Translations under genes and position numbers: made by a program
Notes under the pieces: model-generated
What the model was told of the DNA's origin: nothing
Databases searched by the model: none
Seen by the model: only the letters and a program-made list of their open reading frames with translations
From: Bacillota bacterium
GTDB taxonomy: Bacteria > Bacillota > Limnochordia > DTU087
Direction of reading: 5' to 3'
Assembly (NCBI GenBank): GCA_012519025.1
Contig: JAAYQZ010000031.1
Location: 1-37,973 of the forward strand
Length of the DNA stretch: 37,973 bases
In this document: positions 1 to 9,424 of the stretch, in pieces
Position numbering within the stretch: position 1 is the first letter of the stretch
Layout: every line of letters starts with the position of its first letter

Positions 1-708
1 GTAGATAAAATCGCAAGGAAATCAGAAAATCCCTCTATCACCAGGGATGTTTCCGGTGAGGGAGTGCAGCAGGCCCTGCTTAAAATCCTGGAAGGGACGG
101 TAGCAAGTGTGCCGCCGCAGGGAGGACGCAAGCACCCGCATCAGGAATTTATCCAGATCGACACAACAAACGTGTTGTTTATCTGTGGTGGAGCCTTTGA
201 CGGTTTAGAAAAACTCATTGAAACCCGAACAGGCAAGAAAACCATCGGGTTCGGTGCCGAAATCCAGCCAAAAGAGGAAAAACAGATTGGCGATCTACTG
301 CGTCAGGTTATGCCCGAGGATTTGTTGAAATACGGCCTGATCCCGGAATTCATCGGGCGGCTGCCGATAGTTGTGGCACTGGATGCCCTTGATGAAAGCG
401 CGCTGGTTCGCATTCTGCAGGAGCCGCGCAATGCTTTGGTCAAGCAGTACCAGAAATTCTTCGATATGGATGATGTCGAACTTGTTTTCGATGACGAAGC
501 ACTGCGCGCCATTGCCCGCAAGGCCATGGACCGAAAAACCGGTGCCCGCGGACTGAGAACTATAATTGAAGATATTATGTTGGATATCATGTATGAGCTC
601 CCTTCACAGGAGGACATTGTCAAGTGTCACATAACCTGTGAAGTAGTGGAAGATAAGGAATCACCTCAGTTGACCAGGCGGGAGCATCTAGCGGAAGAAC
701 CGGCCTAG
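1..708 (+). CDS. clpX: ATP-dependent Clp protease ATP-binding subunit ClpX (3' part)
   Basis: The frame is open from base 1, so the window starts inside the gene and about 235 codons remain. ClpX is the AAA+ hexamer that unfolds tagged proteins and feeds them to the ClpP peptidase in the cytoplasm. The visible part begins in the AAA+ core after Walker B (VDKIARKSE). It then has the ClpX-typical segment [11 protein letters not shown] with the [10 protein letters not shown] pore-2 region, [10 protein letters not shown], the sensor-1 area, IGRLPI, and the C-terminal sensor-2 motif KTGARGLR. The zinc-binding domain and Walker A lie outside the window. The ORF-track start at 64 is only the first in-frame start codon. 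The gene lies upstream of lonB and lonA, an order common in Bacillus and Clostridia. Confidence 0.97.
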   Translation, partial: VDKIARKSENPSITRDVSGEGVQQALLKILEGTVASVPPQGGRKHPHQEFIQIDTTNVLFICGGAFDGLEKLIETRTGKKTIGFGAEIQPKEEKQIGDLLRQVMPEDLLKYGLIPEFIGRLPIVVALDALDESALVRILQEPRNALVKQYQKFFDMDDVELVFDDEALRAIARKAMDRKTGARGLRTIIEDIMLDIMYELPSQEDIVKCHITCEVVEDKESPQLTRREHLAEEPA

Positions 709-730
709 CAACCCAAAAAGATAACATGTA

Positions 731-757
731 GAAGGACCCGGGTTTCCCGGGTCCTTC
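731..757 (+). terminator. Strong hairpin after clpX
   Basis: A perfect 12-bp stem (GAAGGACCCGGG) with a TTT loop lies 22 bases after the clpX stop. It is not followed by a real T-run (CGGTTAAAA), so it may be an imperfect terminator, an mRNA-stabilising 3' hairpin, or a Rho-assisted site. It separates clpX from lonB. Confidence 0.6.
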
Positions 758-827
758 CGGTTAAAAGCCTCGAACCCTGCACATAATAGCTAGTGCGGTT
801 ATCAAACCATAGCGGGGTAGGTGGGCC

Positions 828-2501
828 ATGATGATGGGTGTGCTTGGGATCATAAACTTGTTTTTTGCCGTGGTAATCGGTATGTATTTTTGGAACCTGC
901 TGCGGGGCCAACAAAGCAATAAAACTGCCGTTGATCGGGAATCTAAGAAAGAACTGGAAAAACTGCACCGACTTAACTCCATTTCTTTAACAGAGCCGCT
1001 GGCGGAAAAGACCCGACCGATTTCTTTTGATGAAATTATTGGACAAGATGATGGGCTAAAAGCCCTGCGGGCTGCTTTATGCGGGCCCAACCCACAGCAT
1101 GTCATAGTTTACGGGCCGCCGGGGATTGGTAAAACTGCCGCCGCCCGATTGGTCTTGGAAGAGGCTAAAAACAACCCACTTTCTCCCTTTCGCCCTGCAG
1201 CTAAATTTGTGGAAGTTGACGCGACAACAGCCAGATTTGATGAACGGGGCATTGCTGATCCCCTAATGGGATCGGTTCATGACCCCATTTACCAGGGAGC
1301 CGGCCCGATGGGAGTTGCCGGTATTCCTCAGCCTAAGCCCGGGGCTGTCACCAAAGCCCATGGCGGTATACTTTTCATTGACGAGATTGGGGAACTGCAC
1401 CCCGTTCAGATGAATAAGCTGTTGAAGGTTTTGGAAGACCGCAAAGTATTTTTTGAAAGTGCTTATTACAGTTCGGAAAACAGCAATATCCCCTCCCACA
1501 TTCACGAGATTTTTCAAAAAGGACTGCCTGCTGATTTTCGTTTGGTTGGGGCAACAACCCGCACTCCTCAGGAGTTGCCGCCGGCTATTCGCTCCCGCTG
1601 TTTAGAAGTGTTCTTTAGGGCTTTGACCCCGGAGGAAATCGAAATCATTGCTCTCAATGCAGCAGCAAAGGTGGATTTCCCCATTCCTGCCGATGGCCTT
1701 GATGTGATCAAACGCTATGCGGCCAACGGTCGAGAAGCAGTCAATATGATTCAGATCGCCGGCGGTTTGGCCTTAACCAACAACCGGCAGGAGATCAGCT
1801 GCACTGATTTGGAATGGATTGTAAACAGCGGCCAGTATGTTCCCAGAGCAGACAAAACTATACCTAAAACCCCACAAGTAGGCTTTGTAAACGGTTTGGC
1901 AGTCTGCGGCCCCAACATGGGTACCTTGATCGAAATTGAGGCAACAGCCCTGCCGGTGGCCCAGGGGCAGGGAAAATTGGTAGTTACGGGAATTATGGAA
2001 GAAGAGGAACTTGGCGGATACGGCAAGACCATGCGCAGAAAGAGCATGGCTAAAAGTTCCATTGATAATGTGCTGACTGCAATCCGACAGCACTTAGGGG
2101 TCCAACCCCAAGATTATGATATCCATGTCAACTTTCCCGGGGGTTCCCCTATCGACGGGCCTTCAGCCGGTGTGGCAATGGTGGCGGCTATCTACTCATC
2201 GATTACCGGACGGAAGGTGAGCAATGTTGTAGCCATGACCGGTGAGATTTCCATTCGGGGATTTGTTAAGCCTGTTGGAGGTGTGGCCGCCAAATTGGAG
2301 GCAGCCAGGCGGGCGGGAGTGGAGCGGGCAATTATTCCAAAAGACAATTGGCAAGCCATATTTGAGGGAGCGGATGGTATGGCTGTCTACGGTGTGGAAA
2401 AACTGGAAGAAGCCATAAAGTTGGCATTAATTGAGGAAGATAGTCCTACACATATATCCAATTCTTCCGTTTCTAGTGGGCTGTTAAGTGCTTCCGGATG
2501 A
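828..2501 (+). CDS. lonB: Sporulation-type ATP-dependent protease LonB
   Basis: LonB is a membrane-anchored Lon-like protease that is forespore-specific in Bacillus. The 557-residue protein starts with one hydrophobic segment (about residues 4-24). An AAA+ domain follows, with Walker A GPPGIGKT and Walker B GILFIDEIGEL. The C-terminal Lon peptidase domain has the catalytic Ser in GPSAGVAM (about S446) and the catalytic Lys 43 residues later in GGVAAK (about K489). It lacks the long N-terminal domain of LonA. The start is one of two adjacent ATGs behind GTAGGTGGG. It lies between clpX and lonA, the usual LonB location. I could not find a convincing sigma-F promoter in the 120-base gap before it. 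Confidence 0.95.
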   Translation: MMMGVLGIINLFFAVVIGMYFWNLLRGQQSNKTAVDRESKKELEKLHRLNSISLTEPLAEKTRPISFDEIIGQDDGLKALRAALCGPNPQHVIVYGPPGIGKTAAARLVLEEAKNNPLSPFRPAAKFVEVDATTARFDERGIADPLMGSVHDPIYQGAGPMGVAGIPQPKPGAVTKAHGGILFIDEIGELHPVQMNKLLKVLEDRKVFFESAYYSSENSNIPSHIHEIFQKGLPADFRLVGATTRTPQELPPAIRSRCLEVFFRALTPEEIEIIALNAAAKVDFPIPADGLDVIKRYAANGREAVNMIQIAGGLALTNNRQEISCTDLEWIVNSGQYVPRADKTIPKTPQVGFVNGLAVCGPNMGTLIEIEATALPVAQGQGKLVVTGIMEEEELGGYGKTMRRKSMAKSSIDNVLTAIRQHLGVQPQDYDIHVNFPGGSPIDGPSAGVAMVAAIYSSITGRKVSNVVAMTGEISIRGFVKPVGGVAAKLEAARRAGVERAIIPKDNWQAIFEGADGMAVYGVEKLEEAIKLALIEEDSPTHISNSSVSSGLLSASG

Positions 2502-2517
2502 TGTATACTAAACTTTG

Positions 2518-2583
2518 AAGCCGCACCATTCTTAAGCCACGGGAGCTGTGCTTTACCAGCTCCTTTTTTCAATTGTGCGGCTT
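2518..2583 (+). terminator. Rho-independent terminator after lonB
   Basis: GGAGCTG (2542-2548) pairs with CAGCTCC (2557-2563) and is followed by TTTTTT. A second, outer pairing of AAGCCGCAC with GTGCGGCTT (2518-2526 and 2575-2583) could form a longer stem that contains the terminator. lonB and lonA are therefore probably separate transcription units. Confidence 0.8.
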
Positions 2584-2620
2584 AAATGTTTGATCCTACC
2601 TTTGGAAGGGGAAGTTATCA

Positions 2621-5149
2621 GTGGCAGGAGAAGGAAAACATGTTAATAAAAATGATGTAGATAGAGAAACTGGCAATGAAAATGGGGGTGAGCCCGTGAG
2701 TGAGAACGTAAATGAAACTGAAGAAAGAAGACTATACCCACTTTTACCCCTGCGAGGTATGCTCGTCTTCCCATATATGATCACTCCATTGGACGTAGGC
2801 CGGGAAAGATCGGTGGAGGCTTTAGAAGAAGCTATGGCCGACGGACGGCGTCTAGTTTTGGCAGCCCAAATGGATGCGGAGGTTGCCGAACCGAGCGAAG
2901 ATGAGATTCATGAAATAGGGGTCATTGCGGAAATCAAACAGCTTTTGAAGATGCCGGAAGGGCAGATTCGCGTACTCGTTGAAGGGCTGTACCGTGTGAA
3001 AATAGAGGAGTTTTTCGATCAAGAGAACTGCCTTTATGTCGAGGTAAACAAACTTGAGGAGCAAGAAGAATCGGGGGCTGAAACTGAAGCACTTATGCGC
3101 ATGGTGCAAAATCAGTTTGAGGATTATGTCAAGCTGTCCCGAAAGGTGCCCTCTGAAGTAGTTGTGGCGGTGAACTCCATTCATGAACCGGGCAGGTTAG
3201 CTGATACCGTGGGCGCCCAGCTTTTAGTCGCCGTAGAAGAAAAACAGCACCTTCTAGAACGTACGTCTACTAAAGATCGCTTGGAGCATTTGGTACTGCT
3301 TTTGACTAAAGAAGTTGAGGTTCTGCGTTTGGAGAGAAAAATCCAAGGGAGAGTCCGCAAACAGCTTGAGAAAAACCAAAAAGAGTACTATCTGAGGGAA
3401 CAAATGCGCGCTATCCAAAAGGAATTGGGTGAAAAGGATGCCGCCGCCAGTGAAGTGGAAGAATTCACTGCGAAAATAGAGAAAGCGAAGATGCCCAAGG
3501 CCGCAAAAGAACAAGCACTGCACGAGCTTGGTCGGCTTGAGAAGATGCCTCCTATGGCAGCTGAGGCTGTGGTTGTGCGCACATATTTGGATTGGATGAC
3601 ATCTTTACCATGGTCCAAAGAAACCAAAGACCAGCTGGATATCGATGCTGCACAGACTATCTTAGATGAGGATCATTACGGGTTAAATAAAGTCAAAGAT
3701 CGCATCTTGGAGTTTCTAGCTGTTCGACACCTGACAAAGAAAATGAAGGGTCCCATCTTGTGCTTGGTGGGTCCGCCCGGTGTAGGTAAGACATCATTGG
3801 CCCGTTCTATTGCCAGGGCAATGGATCGTAAATTTGCACGCTTTTCGTTAGGTGGCGTCAGGGATGAAGCAGAGATTCGCGGCCACCGCCGAACTTATAT
3901 TGGAGCGATGCCCGGCAAAGTGATTCAAGCCATGAAGCAGGCTGGTTCCAGAAACCCCGTGATACTGCTTGATGAGATCGATAAAATGACCATGGACTTT
4001 AGGGGTGACCCGGCATCGGCGCTGCTGGAAGTGCTGGATCCTGAGCAAAACCACGCATTCGGGGATCATTACTTGGAAGTTACTTTCGATTTATCTAAAG
4101 TGTTCTTTATTACTACTGCTAACGTTTTGCATAATATACCAAGGCCTCTTTTAGATCGTATGGAAGTAATTGAAATCCCTGGATATACTGAAGAAGAGAA
4201 GCTTGGAATAGCCAAAGGTCACTTGTGGGAGAAAAATGTCGAGGCAAACGGCTTGAAATTAGATCAAATCATTATTTCCGACAATGCAATTCAAAAGATT
4301 ATTAACGAATACACCAGAGAATCCGGTGTGCGCAATTTAGAGCGGGAGTTGGGCTCTGTATGCCGCAAAGTGGCTAAAGATATTGTATCCGGTGCGGAGC
4401 CGCCCATTCGTGTGAATGTAAACTCCATTGACACTTACTTGGGTGCCCCTAAATTCATCCGAGCGCTTTCCGAAGGTGAAAGCAAAGTGGGGGTGGCCAC
4501 CGGTCTCGCCTACACGCAAGTGGGTGGAGATATTTTAGCCATTGAAGTCAGTGTTATGCCCGGTAAAGGCAAATTAACTATTACCGGCCGTTTAGGTGAT
4601 GTGATGCGGGAATCAGCCCAAGCAAGCTTAAGCTATGTCCGTGCCCGAGCAGCTAACTTAGGCATTCCAGTGGATTTTTATGAAAACCATGATATTCACA
4701 TCCATGTGCCGGAAGGTGGAATTCCTAAAGACGGTCCTTCCGCTGGCATCACCATCGCAACAGCGCTGGCATCTGCTTTGACCAACAGACCGGTACGAGG
4801 AGATCTGGCTATGACCGGTGAAATCACACTGCGGGGCAGAGTGCTGCCCATAGGCGGTGTTAAAGAGAAGATCCTTGCAGCACACAGGGCTGGGATCAAA
4901 CGTGTTTTGCTTCCCAAGGAAAACGCCAGGGATCTAGATGAGATTCCCATGAATATTCAAAGGAAATTGAAGATCGAAACAGTAGAGCATATGGACGAAG
5001 TACTGGAGAAGGCTCTTTTGGCCCCTGTATGTAAAGTGTCCGTTTTTGATGACGAGGACATCACATCTGAAACTATGCCCTTTCTCACAACCGGGCTAGG
5101 CGCTGAAGAGCATCATCCATGGACTGGTGACGCCCATGAACCTCAGTAA
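2621..5149 (+). CDS. lon: ATP-dependent protease La (Lon)
   Basis: This is the general cytosolic AAA+ protease that degrades misfolded and regulatory proteins. At 842 residues it is slightly long for LonA. It shows the N-terminal LON substrate domain ([14 protein letters not shown]), a coiled-coil linker ([19 protein letters not shown]), Walker A GPPGVGKT, Walker [13 protein letters not shown], and a peptidase domain with Ser in KDGPSAGIT (about S707) and Lys in GGVKEK (about K750). The chosen GTG at 2621 has GGAAGGGGAAG upstream. A second GTG at 2696, behind GGGGGTGAG, would remove 25 acidic, poorly conserved residues and is a real alternative. The 3' end overlaps ysxC, suggesting translational coupling. 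I see no CIRCE or CtsR operator. Confidence 0.97.
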   Translation: MAGEGKHVNKNDVDRETGNENGGEPVSENVNETEERRLYPLLPLRGMLVFPYMITPLDVGRERSVEALEEAMADGRRLVLAAQMDAEVAEPSEDEIHEIGVIAEIKQLLKMPEGQIRVLVEGLYRVKIEEFFDQENCLYVEVNKLEEQEESGAETEALMRMVQNQFEDYVKLSRKVPSEVVVAVNSIHEPGRLADTVGAQLLVAVEEKQHLLERTSTKDRLEHLVLLLTKEVEVLRLERKIQGRVRKQLEKNQKEYYLREQMRAIQKELGEKDAAASEVEEFTAKIEKAKMPKAAKEQALHELGRLEKMPPMAAEAVVVRTYLDWMTSLPWSKETKDQLDIDAAQTILDEDHYGLNKVKDRILEFLAVRHLTKKMKGPILCLVGPPGVGKTSLARSIARAMDRKFARFSLGGVRDEAEIRGHRRTYIGAMPGKVIQAMKQAGSRNPVILLDEIDKMTMDFRGDPASALLEVLDPEQNHAFGDHYLEVTFDLSKVFFITTANVLHNIPRPLLDRMEVIEIPGYTEEEKLGIAKGHLWEKNVEANGLKLDQIIISDNAIQKIINEYTRESGVRNLERELGSVCRKVAKDIVSGAEPPIRVNVNSIDTYLGAPKFIRALSEGESKVGVATGLAYTQVGGDILAIEVSVMPGKGKLTITGRLGDVMRESAQASLSYVRARAANLGIPVDFYENHDIHIHVPEGGIPKDGPSAGITIATALASALTNRPVRGDLAMTGEITLRGRVLPIGGVKEKILAAHRAGIKRVLLPKENARDLDEIPMNIQRKLKIETVEHMDEVLEKALLAPVCKVSVFDDEDITSETMPFLTTGLGAEEHHPWTGDAHEPQ

Positions 5150-5738
5150 TGGAATTTTTGAGTTAAGTGCAGTCAACGCTTCACAGTACCCGAAAGATTT
5201 CGGGGATCTCCCCGAAGTGGCCCTAGTTGGCCGTTCCAATGTGGGAAAATCATCTTTGCTCAATTATTTGGCCAACCGCCGGGATCTGGCTCATACCAGT
5301 TCCCGGCCGGGCCGCACCCAGACCATCAACTTCTATCGATTCCCCAACTGTCGGATCATAGATTTGCCTGGGTACGGATATGCCCGCGTCTCCAAGGAGA
5401 CCCGGGCCAAGTGGGGTCCCATGATTGAAGCCTACCTTGCCGAAAGGGAACAGCTCGTCGGTGTGGTTCAGATCGTCGATCTGCGCCATCCACCGTCTGA
5501 CGATGATATACTTATGGCCCATTGGCTGACAAGTTTTCAAATGCCGTTTGTGGTTGTGGCCACTAAGGCGGACAAAGTTTCTCGGGGCAGATGGCATCAA
5601 CACTCTAAAGTAATAAGTGAAGCCCTTGGGACGGAACCAATTGTATTTTCTATCCAGTCCGGTGCTGGTAAAAGTGCAGTGCTTGAGGCAATGTCAAAGC
5701 TTTTACAGAGTGTGCTTGTGGATGAGGGAGTGGAGTAG
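5136..5738 (+). CDS. ysxC: Ribosome biogenesis GTPase YsxC/EngB
   Basis: EngB-family GTPase needed for maturation of the large ribosomal subunit. The G motifs are clear: G1 GRSNVGKS, G2 region [12 protein letters not shown]3 DLPGYG, G4 TKADK, and a G5-like SIQSGAGK. The roughly 200-residue length matches the family. ATG 5136 gives [10 protein letters not shown]. An in-frame GTG at 5127 would add three residues. Either start lies inside the 3' end of lonA, so translation is probably coupled. lonA-ysxC linkage is typical of Firmicutes. Confidence 0.95.
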   Translation: MNLSNGIFELSAVNASQYPKDFGDLPEVALVGRSNVGKSSLLNYLANRRDLAHTSSRPGRTQTINFYRFPNCRIIDLPGYGYARVSKETRAKWGPMIEAYLAEREQLVGVVQIVDLRHPPSDDDILMAHWLTSFQMPFVVVATKADKVSRGRWHQHSKVISEALGTEPIVFSIQSGAGKSAVLEAMSKLLQSVLVDEGVE

Positions 5739-5744
5739 CAACAG

Positions 5745-7133
5745 ATGCAGGTTCAAGAAAGAAGACGGCCGCCGATCAAAGTCAGGGACACTTTAACTAT
5801 AGAAATTGAGGGGTTGGGCCATGCCGGCGAAGGTGTGGGCAGGACCAACGGTTTTGCCGTATTTGTGGCAGACGCCATTCCCGGAGATAAGGCCCTTATA
5901 CGAATAGATGAGGTCAAAAAGAACTTCGGACGGGGCACTTTGATAGAACTCCTTCAGATCTCCACCCAGAGGACTGATCCCGGCTGCGAAGTCAGTAAAG
6001 ACTGTGGGGGCTGCCAGCTTCGACACATGGAGTACAGTGCACAACTGAAGTGGAAACAGCAGAATATTATAGATGCCCTGACTAGAATAGGCCGATTTAC
6101 CAATCCGTTGGTTGAACCGGTTATTGGTATGCAGTCCCCCAAACATTATCGCAATAAAGTTCACTACCCTGTTGGTGCATCCAAGGGTAAGTCTGCTTTA
6201 GGTTTCTATAAAAAAGGCAGCCATCAGCTGGTACCGATTAACACATGCCACAACGTTCACCCTCTTTGCAATAAAGCCCTGCAGGTTATAGGACCGCTTC
6301 TACACAAATATGACCTCTCCCCCTACAACAGTTCTGTGGGAAAGGGTTTGCTGCGGCACGTAATTTGCCGTGTCAGTACCACCAACAATGAGCTCATGGT
6401 CATATTGGTGACCAATGATGAGGTTATTCCCCACTTTGATGGTTTACTTAAAGATTTGCAGACATCTTTGCCCGAAATGGTTACTTTGGCCCAAAATATC
6501 AATCACAGCCGCAGTCGTGTGGTTTTGGGACGGAAAACCAATATCCTGTGGGGGGAGCCCTATCTGATAGAAAAGATCAACGATCTCAAATTTGCCATTT
6601 CCCCCAACTCCTTTTTCCAGGTCAACTCCCTGCAAGCTGAAGTTTTGGGCAAGCAAGTTGTGGACTATGCTGCACTTGGGGCAGATAGCCGGGCACTGGA
6701 TTGTTACTCAGGTACCGGAACCCTTGCTTTGCATCTGGCTAAAGCCGGTGCAAACGTTATTGGCGTTGAGGTAGTGGCAGATGCTGTGCGTGATGCTGTG
6801 CTGAATGCCGAGCTGAATGGGTTGCATAAAACTGATTTTCGAGTGGGTCAAGTGGAAACAGTGCTCGCGGAAATACTAAAAGAAGGATCAGTTGATGCTG
6901 CCGTACTGGATCCACCGCGCAAAGGCTGTGAACCAGAGGTGCTGAAAAACGTAATCGAAGCTAAAATTCCTCGGCTGGTCTATGTAAGCTGCAACCCCAG
7001 TTCTCTTGCAAGGGATCTGGCTCTGCTTGGGGAAGGCGGTTATAAGCTGAAGGAGATACAGCCCATTGATATGTTTCCCCACACAAGTCATGTAGAAGCA
7101 GTTGCCCTTTTGACAAGAAGCAGAACTATATAG
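5745..7133 (+). CDS. rlmD: 23S rRNA (uracil-5-)-methyltransferase, RlmD/RlmCD type
   Basis: SAM-dependent RNA m5U methyltransferase of the RumA/TrmA family, 462 residues. It has an N-terminal TRAM RNA-binding domain (about residues 10-65). A Cys cluster follows (CEVSKDCGGC) that, with a later Cys near THCHNVHPLC, fits the [4Fe-4S] site of RumA. The SAM-binding motif is LDCYSGTGTLALHLA, there is a DPPRKGC loop, and the catalytic Cys is in YVSCNPSSLARDL. The ATG follows the ysxC stop by six bases and the Shine-Dalgarno sequence lies at the ysxC end, so the two are co-transcribed. The rRNA position modified (U1939, U747 or both) cannot be read from sequence. Confidence 0.92.
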   Translation: MQVQERRRPPIKVRDTLTIEIEGLGHAGEGVGRTNGFAVFVADAIPGDKALIRIDEVKKNFGRGTLIELLQISTQRTDPGCEVSKDCGGCQLRHMEYSAQLKWKQQNIIDALTRIGRFTNPLVEPVIGMQSPKHYRNKVHYPVGASKGKSALGFYKKGSHQLVPINTCHNVHPLCNKALQVIGPLLHKYDLSPYNSSVGKGLLRHVICRVSTTNNELMVILVTNDEVIPHFDGLLKDLQTSLPEMVTLAQNINHSRSRVVLGRKTNILWGEPYLIEKINDLKFAISPNSFFQVNSLQAEVLGKQVVDYAALGADSRALDCYSGTGTLALHLAKAGANVIGVEVVADAVRDAVLNAELNGLHKTDFRVGQVETVLAEILKEGSVDAAVLDPPRKGCEPEVLKNVIEAKIPRLVYVSCNPSSLARDLALLGEGGYKLKEIQPIDMFPHTSHVEAVALLTRSRTI

Positions 7134-7182
7134 GTTGCAGCCGACAGTATCCATGCACAGAACGCCTAGGAAGGCAGTTCCA

Positions 7183-8268
7183 TCACACAGACAGCATCTG
7201 TTCCAAAAACGTTTTGTTGCTCAACATAATGGGATCTTCTGGGCGAAAGTGCCGGGCCGCCTCGTTGTGCAGATAAGCCAGGCGATATGCGCCCAGCTTA
7301 CTGTAGCAGACGCAAAGCTGTAAGTGGGGCAGCCAGGTGTATGCCGCCTGATTGGTGAAAGCCAAAAAATTATCACCGGGTTTGGCACGGGTGGCCAATG
7401 TATACCAAAACACAGCGGCAAGGTAATTGCCTGTCTCCAGAAAGTGATATCCCAAACGACAACAGAATTCAGGGCGGGGCGTGTCAAAGGCGAAGGCCCG
7501 CAGCACGCAGGCCACAGCCTTCTCCTTCTGGCCCAAGTTGTAATAACAGTCCGCCATTTTACCACAGCAGGCAATATTGTCCTCTACCCAGCCTTGATTA
7601 TCCTGCAAAAACTTCTCATAAACAGGTATTGCTTCTTGGTAGAGTTTGTGGTCCACTAATTCATTGCCATAGTAGTAAAGATCCCGCGGTGTGAAATTTT
7701 GTCCGTCTTTGATCATAGTCCTGTAGATCCTAAGATTGCGATCACTTGGTGCACCTTCACCATTGTGCTTGCTTTTGTGTACAACTGCCACATCACTGTG
7801 GATGATTGTACCACTCACCTCAAGATACTCATGAACTCGTCCCCGCCATTGAAAATGCCTGCTGCGTTTAACAAGGCGGTTGCGCCGCAAAGAAAAGCTG
7901 ACATTTCCGTATTCGTCAAAGGCCAGATGATAGGGCATTGTAACTACATCAACATCCTTGGCCAGTGTTTCCTTTAACTTGCGGAATTTCTGCTGATCTT
8001 CCGGTGTGAGAACATCATCGGCATCAAGCCAGAAGATGTAATCCCCTGTGGCATAACTGAAAGCCTTGTTTCGTGCTGCAGCAAAATCATCAATCCAGGG
8101 AAAATCATATATACGGCAAGAATACCCGGCCGCGATAGCCTTTGTCCCGTCGTCGGAACCTGTGTCCAGCAAAATAACTTCGTCTGCTAGATGTGCCGCG
8201 CTGTCTAGACAGCGTTCCAGTACTTCCTCTTCGTTCTTTACAATCAGGCAAAGGCTGATAGTTATCAT
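7183..8268 (-). CDS. Family 2 glycosyltransferase with C-terminal TPR-like region
   Basis: The N-terminal GT-A domain opens with ISLCLIVKNEEEVL, then LLDTGSDDGT (nucleotide-sugar binding) and a DXD-type metal site in FWLDADDVL. The last half (about residues 200-350) is helical with TPR-like repeats (YYNLGQKEKAVACVLRAF). This layout is known from SunS-like and other protein O/S-glycosyltransferases whose TPRs hold the protein substrate. It is the last gene of a minus-strand operon, 12 bases after a collagen-like gene, with its Shine-Dalgarno GAGGTGAG overlapping that gene's stop. The context suggests that it glycosylates the collagen-like proteins upstream. That target is inference. Confidence 0.88.
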   Translation of the reverse strand: MITISLCLIVKNEEEVLERCLDSAAHLADEVILLDTGSDDGTKAIAAGYSCRIYDFPWIDDFAAARNKAFSYATGDYIFWLDADDVLTPEDQQKFRKLKETLAKDVDVVTMPYHLAFDEYGNVSFSLRRNRLVKRSRHFQWRGRVHEYLEVSGTIIHSDVAVVHKSKHNGEGAPSDRNLRIYRTMIKDGQNFTPRDLYYYGNELVDHKLYQEAIPVYEKFLQDNQGWVEDNIACCGKMADCYYNLGQKEKAVACVLRAFAFDTPRPEFCCRLGYHFLETGNYLAAVFWYTLATRAKPGDNFLAFTNQAAYTWLPHLQLCVCYSKLGAYRLAYLHNEAARHFRPEDPIMLSNKTFLEQMLSV

Positions 8269-8280
8269 CGGCTTCTCACC

Positions 8281-9393
8281 TCACTCCAAACGAATGACCA
8301 TCAAAGCAGCTCCCAATGCGTTGGATAAGAGCACGGCAATGCCTGCTGCACCGAAAAGCTGCAGTGATATAGTGGAACCGGCGGACAGGGTCGTTGTGAT
8401 CTCATTTTTGAAAGCGGATACGCCCAGCGCCGGTGGGATAATCGATTCTGTTACAGCACTGCCGTTAATCAGTAATTGAGTGCCCAGTAAAAGTGCTGCT
8501 GTTGCATTCAGTTGATATGAAATGCGGTAAGTGCCCGCGATTCCCACTGTGAAGACAGTGTTGGCTCCATTGGCGGTAATATCCGGTGATAGAACCTGGG
8601 CACTGGGCAGTGCAACCAAGGCCGGCCCCAGCAGTGTGCTGATGTTTGGACCAGTGGTATTGGCAACAAAGGCGGCGGTCCTGGATAGATCGGGTCCCGG
8701 TGGCCCTATGCCACCAGCTTCCCCCATCTGACCCTGCGGCCCTTCAGGGCCTGGCTCGCCGGTCGTGCCTGTGATACCGGTGGCACCGGTTGGTCCTGTG
8801 GCACCTGCCGGCCCCCTGCTACCCAGGGGCCCCGGTTCACCTTCGGGACCTGTTGCCCCGGAAGGTCCCTGTGTTCCGGTAGGGCCAGTTGGTCCTGTGG
8901 CTCCTACCGCCCCCGGTGCACCCTGGGCACCTCTGGGGCCCACAGTACCCTGCGGGCCGGCGGCTCCTTGAGCACCGGTAGCCCCGGTGGGACCAGGTAA
9001 ACCCGGTGTACCGACAGGGCCGGTATTGCCTGGTGCTCCCGGGGCGCCCTGGGCAGGACCGGTGGGTCCTGTAGGTCCTGTCGCGCCGACAGCACCTAAA
9101 ACTGCGGGGGCATCAACGGCCATCTGTAATTTCGACTGTAAAAACATTTGACTTTGAGCAGCATTTGCAAGCACATCTTGTATACTCTCGTTTATCTCCA
9201 GAATTTGGTCAAGTGTAGGCGTTTCACCGATCGGTTCGGACGATGTGCCCAAAACATACTGGAGTTTCTCCCCCTCCGCATTGATGACATGGCTGTAGCC
9301 CAGCTGCTCCATAGCGATGGAAGTGATGATGAGATTAAGCACATCATCTCGTGAAAGGGGTGGTGTCGCAACAGGAAAACTCGGTTGTGTCAT
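8281..9393 (-). CDS. Collagen-like surface protein 1 (BclA-like architecture)
   Basis: The 370-residue protein has three parts. Residues 1 to about 100 form a helical module with SIAMEQLG and NAEGEK that is shared with two neighbours. Next come about 45 Gly-X-Y triplets with a one-residue break (GPA-Q-GAP) near the start. A beta-rich C-terminal domain of about 140 residues follows ([15 protein letters not shown] ... ISLQLFG), resembling the trimerising jelly-roll heads of BclA-type exosporium proteins. The repeat has charged triplets (GPR, GSR, GEP, GPE) and about 15 Thr in position Y. There is no signal peptide or LPXTG motif, as expected for a spore-surface protein assembled from the mother-cell side. 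The start has AAAGGATG upstream. It lies 31 bases after collagen-like gene 2. Confidence 0.88.
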   Translation of the reverse strand: MTQPSFPVATPPLSRDDVLNLIITSIAMEQLGYSHVINAEGEKLQYVLGTSSEPIGETPTLDQILEINESIQDVLANAAQSQMFLQSKLQMAVDAPAVLGAVGATGPTGPTGPAQGAPGAPGNTGPVGTPGLPGPTGATGAQGAAGPQGTVGPRGAQGAPGAVGATGPTGPTGTQGPSGATGPEGEPGPLGSRGPAGATGPTGATGITGTTGEPGPEGPQGQMGEAGGIGPPGPDLSRTAAFVANTTGPNISTLLGPALVALPSAQVLSPDITANGANTVFTVGIAGTYRISYQLNATAALLLGTQLLINGSAVTESIIPPALGVSAFKNEITTTLSAGSTISLQLFGAAGIAVLLSNALGAALMVIRLE

Positions 9394-9424
9394 TAGACTG
9401 ACATCCTTTACTAGTTGATTGGAT

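Noticed and set aside
760-827. Sigma-F promoter for lonB
   Set aside because: I looked for a GYWTA/GGNRANANT pattern and found no convincing match with correct spacing.
2586-2620. CIRCE or CtsR heat-shock operator before lon
   Set aside because: No TTAGCACTC-N9-GAGTGCTAA or tandem CtsR heptads are present.
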